Positions 1 through 8,539 of a DNA stretch of 46,264 nt are shown piece after piece. The DNA comes from Cyanocohniella sp. LLY (GTDB taxonomy: Bacteria; Cyanobacteriota; Cyanobacteriia; Cyanobacteriales; Nostocaceae), in assembly GCA_022241785.1 (NCBI GenBank), contig JAKOMP010000046.1, positions 1-46,264 on the forward strand. Direction: 5' to 3'. The position numbers and the translations under genes are program-made. Every line of letters starts with the position of its first letter. Positions within the stretch are counted from its first letter, which is position 1. The notes beneath the pieces were generated by a model. The model worked only from the letters and a program-made list of their open reading frames with translations. It did no database searches and was not told the DNA's origin.

Positions 1-2
1 AT

Positions 3-149
3 CGCCGCCTGAAAATTTTTAAGATTTTTGGTGATACATATCGTAATCGCCGTCGTCGTTATGGTCTGCGTTGTAACTTACTGGCAGCAATTTATAACTA
101 TGAGTTAAATTTAGCAGTTACAAAATGCCAGCCTTTAAATATAACATAA
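3..149 (+). CDS. IS5-type transposase, C-terminal end (cut by window edge)
   Basis: A reading frame is open from the first complete codon and ends at TAA 147-149. It encodes 48 residues with the basic run RNRRRRYGLR followed by CNLLAAIYNYEL. This is the usual C-terminal end of DDE transposases of the IS5 type in cyanobacteria (Arg-rich segment, then a hydrophobic helix ending in YNYEL). The upstream part lies outside the window, so it is not known whether the gene is intact. No inverted repeat is evident in the 24 bases before the next gene. It marks the edge of the polysaccharide locus as a site of insertion. Confidence 0.6.
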   Translation, partial: RRLKIFKIFGDTYRNRRRRYGLRCNLLAAIYNYELNLAVTKCQPLNIT

Positions 150-173
150 AAGTAATTTTGCAAGAGGTCTATT

Positions 174-1442
174 ATGAAAATCGCCTTTATTGTCAATCAA
201 TTTCCTACTTTATCTGAAACTTTTGTTTTAAATCAAATAACAGGTCTAATTGAACGTGGTCATGAAGTTGAAATCTATGCCGACCAGCCAGGAGAAACTC
301 AAAAATATCATCCAGATGTAGATAAGTACAAACTTTGTGAACGCACTTGCTATATTGGCAGACCACATAATCGATTATTGAGAATACTCAAATTGTTTAG
401 ACTGCCATTGGCAAATTTTTTAAAAAATCCCTCTGTATTTTTCAAAGCATTGAATGTTAGTAAATATGGCTTAGAGGCTAAGTCACTAAGATTATTATAT
501 GCATCTGCCCATTTATTAGGTAGACAAGCTAAATATGACATTATTCATGCACACTTTGGTCCTAATGGACAGAAAGGTTTATTTTTAAGAGATATTGGTG
601 TAATTGAAGGAAAAATTGTAACGACTTTTCATGGATATGACGTATCAAAGTATATTAAGTTAAATGGAAATAATATTTATAAACCATTATTCACTCATGG
701 AAATATCTTTTCTCCCATCAGTAATCAGATGAAATATAGATTATTAGAGCTAAATTGTGATGAAAAGAAGATAATCATACATCGAGTAGGAATTGATTGT
801 AGTAAATTTTCCTTTACTGCACGACATCAACCAGAAAATGGCAAGGTTAAAATACTAACAATAGCTCGTTTAGCTGAAAAAAAAGGAATTGAGTACGGTA
901 TTCTTGCCGTATCTAACCTGATAAAAATTGGAATAAATGTTGAATATAATATTGTTGGTGATGGTCCTTTAGCTAAAGATATACAAAATCTTATTAAAAA
1001 ATTAAATATTAGTAATTATGTCAAGCTATTAGGTTGGAAACAACAGCAAGAGGTTATTTCAATCATGGATAACTCACACATATTTTTAGCCCCGAGTATA
1101 ACGAGTGAAACAGGTGATCAGGAGGGCATACCTACTGTGATTATGGAGGCTATGGCTATGGGGTTACCAGTGGTCAGTACTTATCACAGCGGAATTCCCG
1201 AATTAGTTGAAAATGGTGTTTCTGGTTTTCTAGTACCAGAAAAAAATGTGGATGCTTTAACTGAAAGATTGCACTATCTGCTTAAACATCCAGATATGTG
1301 GGGTGACATGGGTCGAGCCGGGAGGAAATTTGTAGAGTCGCACTACAATATAGATACATTGAATGAGCAACTAGTTGAAATTTATCAAAATATAGTTCAT
1401 ACAAAAAACGAAAAGAACACTGTTATTACAGCCACTCTGTAG
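174..1442 (+). CDS. GT4-family glycosyltransferase (WcaL/colanic-acid type)
   Basis: A 422-residue GT-B retaining glycosyltransferase that probably adds a sugar from a nucleotide donor to a lipid-linked exopolysaccharide repeat unit on the cytoplasmic membrane face. The N-terminus (MKIAFIVNQFPTLSETFVLNQI) is typical of the WcaL-like group. The acceptor domain carries HAHFGPNG and TTFHGYD. The donor domain has ARLAEKKG, VGDGPL and the E-x7-E region (EGIPTVIMEAMAMGLPVVS). An AGAGG ribosome site precedes the ATG. It is the first gene of a co-directional glycosyltransferase run, 10 bases before the next gene. The DNA is clearly A+T-rich compared with genes beyond 3.4 kb, which fits acquisition from elsewhere. 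Donor and acceptor cannot be read from sequence. Confidence 0.88.
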   Translation: MKIAFIVNQFPTLSETFVLNQITGLIERGHEVEIYADQPGETQKYHPDVDKYKLCERTCYIGRPHNRLLRILKLFRLPLANFLKNPSVFFKALNVSKYGLEAKSLRLLYASAHLLGRQAKYDIIHAHFGPNGQKGLFLRDIGVIEGKIVTTFHGYDVSKYIKLNGNNIYKPLFTHGNIFSPISNQMKYRLLELNCDEKKIIIHRVGIDCSKFSFTARHQPENGKVKILTIARLAEKKGIEYGILAVSNLIKIGINVEYNIVGDGPLAKDIQNLIKKLNISNYVKLLGWKQQQEVISIMDNSHIFLAPSITSETGDQEGIPTVIMEAMAMGLPVVSTYHSGIPELVENGVSGFLVPEKNVDALTERLHYLLKHPDMWGDMGRAGRKFVESHYNIDTLNEQLVEIYQNIVHTKNEKNTVITATL

Positions 1443-1452
1443 AGTCAAATTA

Positions 1453-2361
1453 ATGCACGATAAATTTAATTCTTTTATCTCAGTGATTATTCCAGTCTTT
1501 AATGACTCCGAAAGACTCAAGTTGTGTTTACAGGCTTTAGATAATCAAACTTATCCTCAAGATTTATATGAAGTTATTGTGGTTGATAATGCTTCACAAG
1601 AAGATATTAAGAGTGTAACTATTCAATTTAAACAGACTAAATTTTGCTATGAAAATCAACCTGGGTCTTATGCAGCTCGGAATCAAGGTATTTCAGTAGC
1701 AAATGGAGATATTCTTGTATTTACCGATTCAGATTGTATACCTGCTTTGGATTGGATTGAAAAAGGTGTAAAAAGTCTACTAAGTAGACCTAATTGTGGA
1801 TTAGTAGCTGGTAGGATAGACTTTTTTTTCAAAAACCCAGACAAACCAACCCCAGTAGAACTTTATGAAAGTGTTGAGTTGCCTTTCAATCAAGAACTTA
1901 ATGTCAACAACAATCACTTTGGCGTAACTGCAAATCTTTTTACATTTAAGTATGTAATTGAAAAGGTTGGTAGTTTCGATGATAAGCTAAAATCAGGTGG
2001 CGATCGCCAATGGGGAGAACAAGTTTTTCAAGCTGGTTATACACAGATTTATGCTGACGATGTTTGTGTAAAACATCCTGCTAGAAGCTCTTTTTCTCAA
2101 CTTTACAAACGAATGGCTCGTTTTGTTGGTGGTAAACATGATTTGATGATGAGTGAAAATCCTTCAGCATTAGAAATATTTCAAGATATAATTTCCACCT
2201 TTAAACCACCCTTTAGAAGTTTGTATAGAATTTGGATAAATCAGGAAATATACGGAGTTAAACAAAAAATTAAATTTATATCAGTAATGTTTTTTATTAG
2301 ATATGTCGTTGTTTTTGAAAAAATGAGGCTCTACTTGGGCGGTAATTCTAGCAGAGATTAG
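1453..2361 (+). CDS. GT2-family glycosyltransferase
   Basis: A 302-residue GT-A inverting glycosyltransferase. The nucleotide-binding start (ISVIIPVFNDSERL), the VVDNAS strand and the metal-binding DSDC (DxD-type, about residue 92-95) are clear, followed by the GGDRQWGEQ acceptor/base region. The short hydrophobic stretch near the C-terminus (FISVMFFIRYVVVF) may hold it at the membrane. It begins 10 bases after the preceding GT4 gene, so the two are probably co-transcribed. It would transfer one residue of the exopolysaccharide repeat unit; the sugar is unknown. The DNA is A+T-rich like its neighbours. Confidence 0.87.
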   Translation: MHDKFNSFISVIIPVFNDSERLKLCLQALDNQTYPQDLYEVIVVDNASQEDIKSVTIQFKQTKFCYENQPGSYAARNQGISVANGDILVFTDSDCIPALDWIEKGVKSLLSRPNCGLVAGRIDFFFKNPDKPTPVELYESVELPFNQELNVNNNHFGVTANLFTFKYVIEKVGSFDDKLKSGGDRQWGEQVFQAGYTQIYADDVCVKHPARSSFSQLYKRMARFVGGKHDLMMSENPSALEIFQDIISTFKPPFRSLYRIWINQEIYGVKQKIKFISVMFFIRYVVVFEKMRLYLGGNSSRD

Positions 2362-2420
2362 TTGGAAATCATATTTTTTATTTTATCAATTAAAATAAGA
2401 TATTCACAAGCAGAATTATT

Positions 2421-3359
2421 ATGAATAAGCAAGTAGACAAACCTGAAAATTATCCCTTAGTTAGTATTATCATAGGTAACTATAATTATGAGCATTTTAT
2501 CACTCAGGCAATAGATAGCGCACTCAACCAAACCTATGAAAATATTGAAGTTATTGTTGTAGATGATGGTTCACAAGATAAATCGCGTGATATTATTGCA
2601 AGTTATGGAGATCGAGTAATTCCTGTATTAAAAGAAAACGGTGGACAACCATCGAATTATAATGCAGGTTTTGCATCTAGCCAAGGAGATATTATTTGTT
2701 TTCTAGATTCTGATGATATATTTTTACCTAACAAAGTAGCCGACATTGTCAGTATATTTAATTCTTCCAATGAAATTGGTTGGTGTTTTCATAGCCTCAA
2801 ATTAACAGATGAAAAATGTAATCCTTTAAACATAATTACTACAAAAAACTACATTTCTCGTGAATGTGATTTTCGAGAAAGGATTCAGGCTGGTAGAATA
2901 CCTCCTCATCTTCCTCCATCATCTGCACTATGTTTCCAAAGATGGCTACTAGAAAAAATTCTGCCCATGCCAACAACCAAAGCAACTCCTGGAAGTGATC
3001 ATTATGTTAAGTTTATGGCAGTAGCTCTTAGTAAGGGGTTCATATTAGATAATGACCTAACATTACAAAGAATACATGGCAGTAATATGGGAACATTGAG
3101 AAGTGATGTCCGAAAAATAAGAGCTAGAGAGTATACTTATACAGGCTTATGGATTAGGCAAGAATTTCCAACACTTAGAGGGTTTGCTAACAAGTTACTC
3201 TCTGTGGCAACTGCCTTGAATTGGATAAATGGCAATAGTGATATTGAAAATACTAAAGCTATCGACAGCTATTTATCTTTGAGTTACAAGTTAGAAAAAA
3301 TGAATATTTATTTACGAGCATTATATTATTACTTAAACTCACTATTAGGTCGTAAATAA
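2421..3359 (+). CDS. GT2-family glycosyltransferase
   Basis: A 312-residue GT-A fold enzyme of family GT2. The sequence shows SIIIGNYNYEHFITQAIDSALNQ at the start, then VVDDGSQDKS, and the metal site DSDD at about residues 95-98. Its ENGGQPSNYNAGF segment is the usual acceptor-side loop of this family. The C-terminal third is helical and variable, as expected for acceptor specificity. It lies 59 bases after the previous GT2 gene and 12 bases before the next GT4 gene, so it belongs to the same transcription unit. Its sugar donor and acceptor cannot be told from the sequence. Confidence 0.87.
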   Translation: MNKQVDKPENYPLVSIIIGNYNYEHFITQAIDSALNQTYENIEVIVVDDGSQDKSRDIIASYGDRVIPVLKENGGQPSNYNAGFASSQGDIICFLDSDDIFLPNKVADIVSIFNSSNEIGWCFHSLKLTDEKCNPLNIITTKNYISRECDFRERIQAGRIPPHLPPSSALCFQRWLLEKILPMPTTKATPGSDHYVKFMAVALSKGFILDNDLTLQRIHGSNMGTLRSDVRKIRAREYTYTGLWIRQEFPTLRGFANKLLSVATALNWINGNSDIENTKAIDSYLSLSYKLEKMNIYLRALYYYLNSLLGRK

Positions 3360-3371
3360 CGTTTTATACTT

Positions 3372-4511
3372 ATGCCTAATTCTCATATGATTATATTTAC
3401 TGGTCGCCTCTTACCCAAATCAGAAACTTTTATCCGTTCTCAAGGAGAATGTTTACAGAATTTGACTCCTTACTATGTAGGTGCGCGGCTAGTTCAAGGA
3501 TTAACCCTACCGCCTGAACGGATGATTGTCATAAATCAAGGTAGTTTCTTTGGTTCAGTACAAGAAATTATTTTTAAGTTATTTGGTTTCGCACCAAAAT
3601 TATATGGGCAAATCAAGGCGTTGAATCCTGTTCTCCTCCATGCCCATTTTGGAGTATGTGGGACTTTAGCTCTTCCTTTGGTACGGTTTTTGCAAATCCC
3701 AATGATTGTTACCTTTCATGGACTTGATGCCACGATGACAGACGAGTATGCTCGGCGTGAGTCTATTAGTACGCGGGTTTACCTCAAACGGCGAGAAGCA
3801 CTCAAACAAGAGACGCCGTTATTTATTGCTGTATCTGAATTTCTCAAAGCAGAACTTGTTAAAAAGGGTTTTCCACCAGACAAGATTTTGGTGCATTATA
3901 TCGGCGTAGATACAGAACTATTTCAACCAGATCCTAGGATTAATCGTGAATTGGTGGTATTGTTCGTTGGTAGGCTCGTTGAAAAAAAAGGCTGTGAGTA
4001 CTTAATTCAGGCAATGGCAATAGTACAGTCAGCTCTTCCTGACGTGAAATTGGTAATTATTGGTGATGGGCCACTCCGGGCTTCTTTGGAAAATTTAGCT
4101 AAGTTATCACTCAAGAATTACAATTTCCTAGGTGTTCAAGCGCCAGAGGTTGTCAGACACTGGATGCAGGTAGCCAAAGTTTTTTGTGTTCCTAGTATTA
4201 GAGCAACATCAGGTGATTCTGAAAGTTTTGGTATAGTCTTTGCTGAAGCTCAGGCAGTAGGTTTACCGGTAGTTAGCTTTGCCAGTGGCGGGATTCCCGA
4301 GGTAGTAGCACATAATGAAACTGGCTTTCTAGCTGCTGAACGTGATGATCACAGTTTGGCTGATTACATTTTGCAGCTACTAAAAGACCCTGTTCTTTGG
4401 CAACGCTTGAGTTACAACGGTCGGCAAAGAGTGGAAAATATTTTCAATCTCCAGAAGCAAACACAGGCTTTAGAAAATATATATCAAGCAGTTATAAAGC
4501 ATGAAATTTGA
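3372..4511 (+). CDS. GT4-family glycosyltransferase
   Basis: A 379-residue GT-B retaining glycosyltransferase. Recognisable parts are the N-terminal FTGRLLPKSETFIRSQGE, HAHFGVCG and TFHGLD in the acceptor domain. The donor domain has FVGRLVEKKG, IIGDGPLRASLE and the E-x7-E motif region (DSESFGIVFAEAQAVGLPVVSF). It starts 12 bases after the preceding gene, probably in the same operon. Its base composition is noticeably less A+T-rich than the three genes before it, so the run may have been assembled from different sources. A second in-frame Met lies five codons in; the first was kept because no ribosome site favours either. Confidence 0.87.
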   Translation: MPNSHMIIFTGRLLPKSETFIRSQGECLQNLTPYYVGARLVQGLTLPPERMIVINQGSFFGSVQEIIFKLFGFAPKLYGQIKALNPVLLHAHFGVCGTLALPLVRFLQIPMIVTFHGLDATMTDEYARRESISTRVYLKRREALKQETPLFIAVSEFLKAELVKKGFPPDKILVHYIGVDTELFQPDPRINRELVVLFVGRLVEKKGCEYLIQAMAIVQSALPDVKLVIIGDGPLRASLENLAKLSLKNYNFLGVQAPEVVRHWMQVAKVFCVPSIRATSGDSESFGIVFAEAQAVGLPVVSFASGGIPEVVAHNETGFLAAERDDHSLADYILQLLKDPVLWQRLSYNGRQRVENIFNLQKQTQALENIYQAVIKHEI

Positions 4512-4681
4512 GTAAAAAGATAAAGGTGAATAACAAAATTTACTTAACTTTTGCATACTAATTTAATTAGTAAATTAAAAACAATAAAAATTTTTAAAAT
4601 TTTATTTCCTGCATTAGTAAACTAAAAAATAAGTTGAGTTAGAACCGCTAAATACTTCAATTCTTATGTGTGTATACGAAC
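4512..4681. other. A+T-rich intergenic spacer
   Basis: The 170 bases between two co-directional GT4 genes are very A+T-rich, with runs of A and T. No convincing terminator or coding sequence was seen. A promoter for the next gene may lie here, but no box stands out. Confidence 0.4.
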
Positions 4682-5839
4682 ATGAACATTTATTTGTATC
4701 TAAAAAACTTTCCCCCATCAGGCGATAAAGTCAGACTACCTCAGGGAACAATTAAGGCTGTACATGGTTTAGCTTCTGGACTGGTAAAATGCGGAGCAAA
4801 AGTAAAGGTATTATGCGAAACAGATCCGTCTCAAAAGGTTTCATACCAAACAGAAGCTGGTTATGAAATAATAGCTTTTGGTAGTTCAAATAGGAATCCA
4901 CGAAAATTTAAAATCTCATCTGAGTTGCAAGACTACATTCGGGATAATCTAGATGAAACAAGCCTCGTAATTTTGAATGGTATCTTTCATGCTGGAGTTT
5001 ACTCCCTGTCTCGTGTACTTCATAAGTATAAAGTACCGTATATTATCGCACCACACGATCCATATAGTCCGGCGATTTTTAGGAAAAACTTTCAGTTAAA
5101 GTGGCCTTATTGGTTTCTTTTTGAGCGTAAAATGTTGCGTCAAGCTAAAGCTATTCAAGTTTTAGATTCTCGACATGAGGAATTTATACGCAAATTAGGA
5201 GTTAATACTTCAGTTTTAGCCATACCTAATGGCTTTTCTCCAAAAGACGTTTATCTAGAGTCATCGCTACATTGGCAACACGATAGTAATTTAAGTAAGG
5301 CAAAATTATTTTTCTTGGGTCGTTTAGATTCATACAACAAAGGATTAGATTTGCTTATAGATGCATTTGCTCAGTTGGACTCTAGAGAAAATGCTTATCT
5401 AACAATTCAAGGACCTGATTGGGGAGATAAGCAGAGTTTACAAACGCAAGTTGAAAAACTTAATCTTGGAAAGAACATATCTTTTCTTGACCCTAATTTC
5501 GCTCAATCCCCTTCTTTATTAATACAAAACTATGATGTTTTCTGTATTCCTTCTCGTTTTGAGGGTTTTAGTCTAGCTGCGCTAGAAGCTATGTTAGCCG
5601 GACGTGTTTTACTAGTTTCAAGCATTGCAGGTATTGCACCCTATGTTGAAGCAAGTGACTGTGGCGTTGTAGTTACACCAGAAGTATCAGCTATTAAGTT
5701 AGGAATTATGAAGCTATTTCAACGTCGTTCAGAGTGGAAAGAAATGGGGTTGGCAGGACGACGTTATGCCCTTGAAAATCTCCAGTGGGATAAAATTGCA
5801 TCTGTTGCTTTAAAACAGTATCAGCAGCTATTTTTATAG
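4682..5839 (+). CDS. GT4-family glycosyltransferase
   Basis: A 385-residue GT-B retaining glycosyltransferase. The start was placed at the ATG giving MNIYLYLKNFPPSGDK; an upstream in-frame GTG would add four residues, and neither start has a clear ribosome site. The acceptor domain shows PQGTIKAVHGLASGL and APHDPYSP. The donor domain shows FLGRLDSYNKGLDLLIDAF, IQGPDWGDK and the E-x7-E region FEGFSLAALEAMLAGRVLLVS. It is the only member here with a GPDWGDK loop where GDGP is usual. It lies after a 170-base gap and so may be transcribed separately from the first four transferases. Confidence 0.86.
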   Translation: MNIYLYLKNFPPSGDKVRLPQGTIKAVHGLASGLVKCGAKVKVLCETDPSQKVSYQTEAGYEIIAFGSSNRNPRKFKISSELQDYIRDNLDETSLVILNGIFHAGVYSLSRVLHKYKVPYIIAPHDPYSPAIFRKNFQLKWPYWFLFERKMLRQAKAIQVLDSRHEEFIRKLGVNTSVLAIPNGFSPKDVYLESSLHWQHDSNLSKAKLFFLGRLDSYNKGLDLLIDAFAQLDSRENAYLTIQGPDWGDKQSLQTQVEKLNLGKNISFLDPNFAQSPSLLIQNYDVFCIPSRFEGFSLAALEAMLAGRVLLVSSIAGIAPYVEASDCGVVVTPEVSAIKLGIMKLFQRRSEWKEMGLAGRRYALENLQWDKIASVALKQYQQLFL

Positions 5840-5932
5840 TTTTGAACATAAACATAGTCTTTTACACTTTTGCCAGAATATGCATGGCAAATTATTTATT
5901 GAAAAAATATATATATTTGGAGGTTGAATATA

Positions 5933-7201
5933 GTGAGTAAAAAATTAAAAGTGCTTATTTCCGCATATTCTTGTAGGCCGAAAATGGGATCTGAACCAGG
6001 AGTAGGTTGGAATATGGTTCGTGAGTTAGCCCAGTATGGACAAGAAGTATGGGTTATTACCCGTCTAGACAACCAACCTAGTATTGAAACTGAATTAGCC
6101 AGCAAACCAATTACTGGACTTCATTTTGTGTACCATGACTTGCCTGTGTGGGCTAGATGGTGGAATCGGGGGCAAATTGCACTATATTTCCACTACTATC
6201 TTTGGCAAATTGGAGCATATTTCACAGCTAGTAAATTTCATCACAATATTGGTTTTGATTTAGTACACCATATTACCTATGGTAGGTACTGTTTTCCTAG
6301 TCTTTTATCTTTGTTGCCAATACCTTTTATTTGGGGCCCATTGGGAGGTGGAGAAGCAGCACCAACGTCATTTCGGCGAGATTTTCATTGGAGTGGAAGG
6401 TTCTACGAAACTTTAAGGGACTTGAGCCGTTGGATAGGTGAGCGCGATCCTTTTGTCAGACTGACTGCCAAAAAAAGTGCTGTAGCTATAGTTTGCACAT
6501 CAGAAACTGCTGCTTGTGTAAAATCTTTAGGTGCAAAAAAGATTGAAACTATCTTGGGACAAACAGGTGTGAATCAAGAAGATATTGCTCAATTTAAACA
6601 AAGTGATATTCTCTGTTCAGAGGCGCCAATCCGATTTATTAGTATGGGACGTTTACTTCATTGGAAAGGATTTCACCTGGGATTACGCGCCTTTGCTTTG
6701 GCTAATTTAGAGCATGGGGAATATTGGATTATTGGAAACGGCCCAGAACGCAAGCGACTAGAGGCTTTAGCGGACAAATTGGAAATTGCTGACAAAGTAC
6801 GTTTTTTAGGAAGTTTAGCGCGTGAAGAAGCATTACCAATTTTGGCAGAATGTTGTGCTTTAGTACACCCTAGTTTGCATGACTTCTCTCCTACAGTATG
6901 TATAGAAGCAATGGCAGCAGGTGTTCCAGTAATTTGTCTTAACTTAGGAGGACCTGCCTTTCAAATAACAGAGGAGACAGGTTTTATAATTTCTCATGAT
7001 ACCCCTGAAAAAGCAGTGCAAGACATAGCACAGGCAATGACTTGTCTAGCCCAAAATTCAGAACTGCGGATAAAAATGGGTCAAGCAGGGCCAAAGCGAG
7101 TGAGTGAATTATTTATGTGGGATATTAAAGCTAAATCTTTAGCACATCTCTATGAAAAAATTGTTCATGATACTGAGCACAGTAGCAAAGCTTTAGCTTA
7201 A
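5933..7201 (+). CDS. GT4-family glycosyltransferase, copy 1 of a duplicated pair
   Basis: A 422-residue GT-B glycosyltransferase. The start was set at GTG because GGAGG lies nine bases upstream; an earlier in-frame TTG would overlap that site. Diagnostic segments are SAYSCRPKMGSEPGVGWN, HHITYGRYCFPSL and PFIWGPLGGGEAAP in the acceptor half. The donor half has FISMGRLLHWKGFHLG, GNGPERKRLE and HDFSPTVCIEAMAAGVPVICL (E-x7-E). The 11.1-kb gene is a clear paralogue sharing all of these blocks. The next gene starts 19 bases downstream, and that gene also has a paralogue beside the second copy, so the pair was duplicated as a unit. Confidence 0.87.
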   Translation: MSKKLKVLISAYSCRPKMGSEPGVGWNMVRELAQYGQEVWVITRLDNQPSIETELASKPITGLHFVYHDLPVWARWWNRGQIALYFHYYLWQIGAYFTASKFHHNIGFDLVHHITYGRYCFPSLLSLLPIPFIWGPLGGGEAAPTSFRRDFHWSGRFYETLRDLSRWIGERDPFVRLTAKKSAVAIVCTSETAACVKSLGAKKIETILGQTGVNQEDIAQFKQSDILCSEAPIRFISMGRLLHWKGFHLGLRAFALANLEHGEYWIIGNGPERKRLEALADKLEIADKVRFLGSLAREEALPILAECCALVHPSLHDFSPTVCIEAMAAGVPVICLNLGGPAFQITEETGFIISHDTPEKAVQDIAQAMTCLAQNSELRIKMGQAGPKRVSELFMWDIKAKSLAHLYEKIVHDTEHSSKALA

Positions 7202-7220
7202 AGGCACAGTAAAAAAGGCC

Positions 7221-8399
7221 ATGCGAATTTTAAGCATACATAACAACTATCAAATTCGTGGCGGTGAGGACGAATCCCGCGAGTCAGAGGAACGACTATT
7301 ACGGGAAATGGGTCATGAAGTTGATGTCTATCAAGAACACAATGAGCGGGTAGCCGCTATTGGATCGGTACCAATGGCACTAAGAACCATATGGTCAATA
7401 GAGTCTTACAACATAGTCAAAGAGAAACTTAGGAAATCTGCCCACGATTTAGTCCATATTCAGAATTTTTTCCCTTTAATTTCTCCATCTGTTTATTACG
7501 CAGCAAAATCGGAGGGCTTGCCTGTAGTCCAGACCTTACGAAATTACAGACTTCTCTGCCCTAATGGCTTATTCTTTCGTGATGGGCAAGTCTGTGAAGA
7601 CTGTATGGGTAAGTTCGTTCCTTATCCTGGAGTTTTGCATAGTTGCTACCGAGAAAATCGTCCAGCAACTGCTGTAGTAGCAACCATGCTAACTGCACAT
7701 CGTGCCATGCGTACTTGGCTGGAAATGGTAGATGTTTACATTTGTTTAACTGAGTTTGCGCGGCAGAAATTCATTACAGGTGGACTACCCGCAGAAAAAA
7801 TTGTTGTTAAACCTAACTTTGTACATCCCGATCCTGGAATAGGAGAAGGTTCTGGCGGCTATGCACTTTTTGTAGGCAGACTTTCTGTAGAGAAGGGATT
7901 AGATACCCTCCTTGCTGCTTGGCAACTGTTAGATAAAAAAGTTCCTTTGAAAATTATCGGCGATGGACCCCTGGCTTCTCAGGTGATGAAATCAGCAAAA
8001 AAACTACCCCAGGTGGAATGGCTAGGACGTAGGCCTATGTCAGAAGTACATAAATTGATGGGAGAAGCAATGTTTGTAATTTTTCCATCCAAATGGTATG
8101 AAACCTTTGGTCGGGTGGCAGTTGAAGCCTTTGCTAAAGGTACGCCTGTAATTGCTGCCAATATTGGGGCGATCGCAGAATTAGTAGATTCTGGTCGAAC
8201 AGGCTTACATTTCGCGCCTGGTGACCCCAATGATCTAGCTGCTAAAGTGCAATGGGCCATAGCAAATCCAACTTTAATTGCCCAAATGCGTCGAGAAGCA
8301 CGCGCAGAGTTTGAAGCTAAATATACAGCACAGCAGAACTACAGCCGGATAATGGCTATTTATGAACTGGTTTTTAGTCGCCAGATATCACACATTTAA
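7221..8399 (+). CDS. GT4-family glycosyltransferase with Cys cluster, copy 1 of a duplicated pair
   Basis: A 392-residue GT-B glycosyltransferase. The N-terminus RILSIHNNYQIRGGEDE is typical of a GT4 subgroup with a conserved Cys cluster, seen here as NYRLLCPNG, CEDCMG and HSCYR at about residues 110-152; this may bind zinc. The donor domain has FVGRLSVEKGLDTLL, IIGDGPL and WYETFGRVAVEAFAKGTPVIA. It follows the previous gene by 19 bases, and the two should be co-expressed. Its paralogue at 12.4 kb keeps the same Cys cluster. The role is addition of one sugar of a surface glycan; the substrate is unknown. Confidence 0.87.
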   Translation: MRILSIHNNYQIRGGEDESRESEERLLREMGHEVDVYQEHNERVAAIGSVPMALRTIWSIESYNIVKEKLRKSAHDLVHIQNFFPLISPSVYYAAKSEGLPVVQTLRNYRLLCPNGLFFRDGQVCEDCMGKFVPYPGVLHSCYRENRPATAVVATMLTAHRAMRTWLEMVDVYICLTEFARQKFITGGLPAEKIVVKPNFVHPDPGIGEGSGGYALFVGRLSVEKGLDTLLAAWQLLDKKVPLKIIGDGPLASQVMKSAKKLPQVEWLGRRPMSEVHKLMGEAMFVIFPSKWYETFGRVAVEAFAKGTPVIAANIGAIAELVDSGRTGLHFAPGDPNDLAAKVQWAIANPTLIAQMRREARAEFEAKYTAQQNYSRIMAIYELVFSRQISHI

Positions 8400-8539
8400 T
8401 TTAAGATATCTAAAAACAGTCAACCTCATAGTTACATTATCAAATAGCTGATCAAATAATTAGTATTGTCTTTCTGTCTTTTGTTACAGTAGCAGAGACG
8501 TAACTCATTGAAAAATCAAGTTATTAGGCAAAAAAGAAT

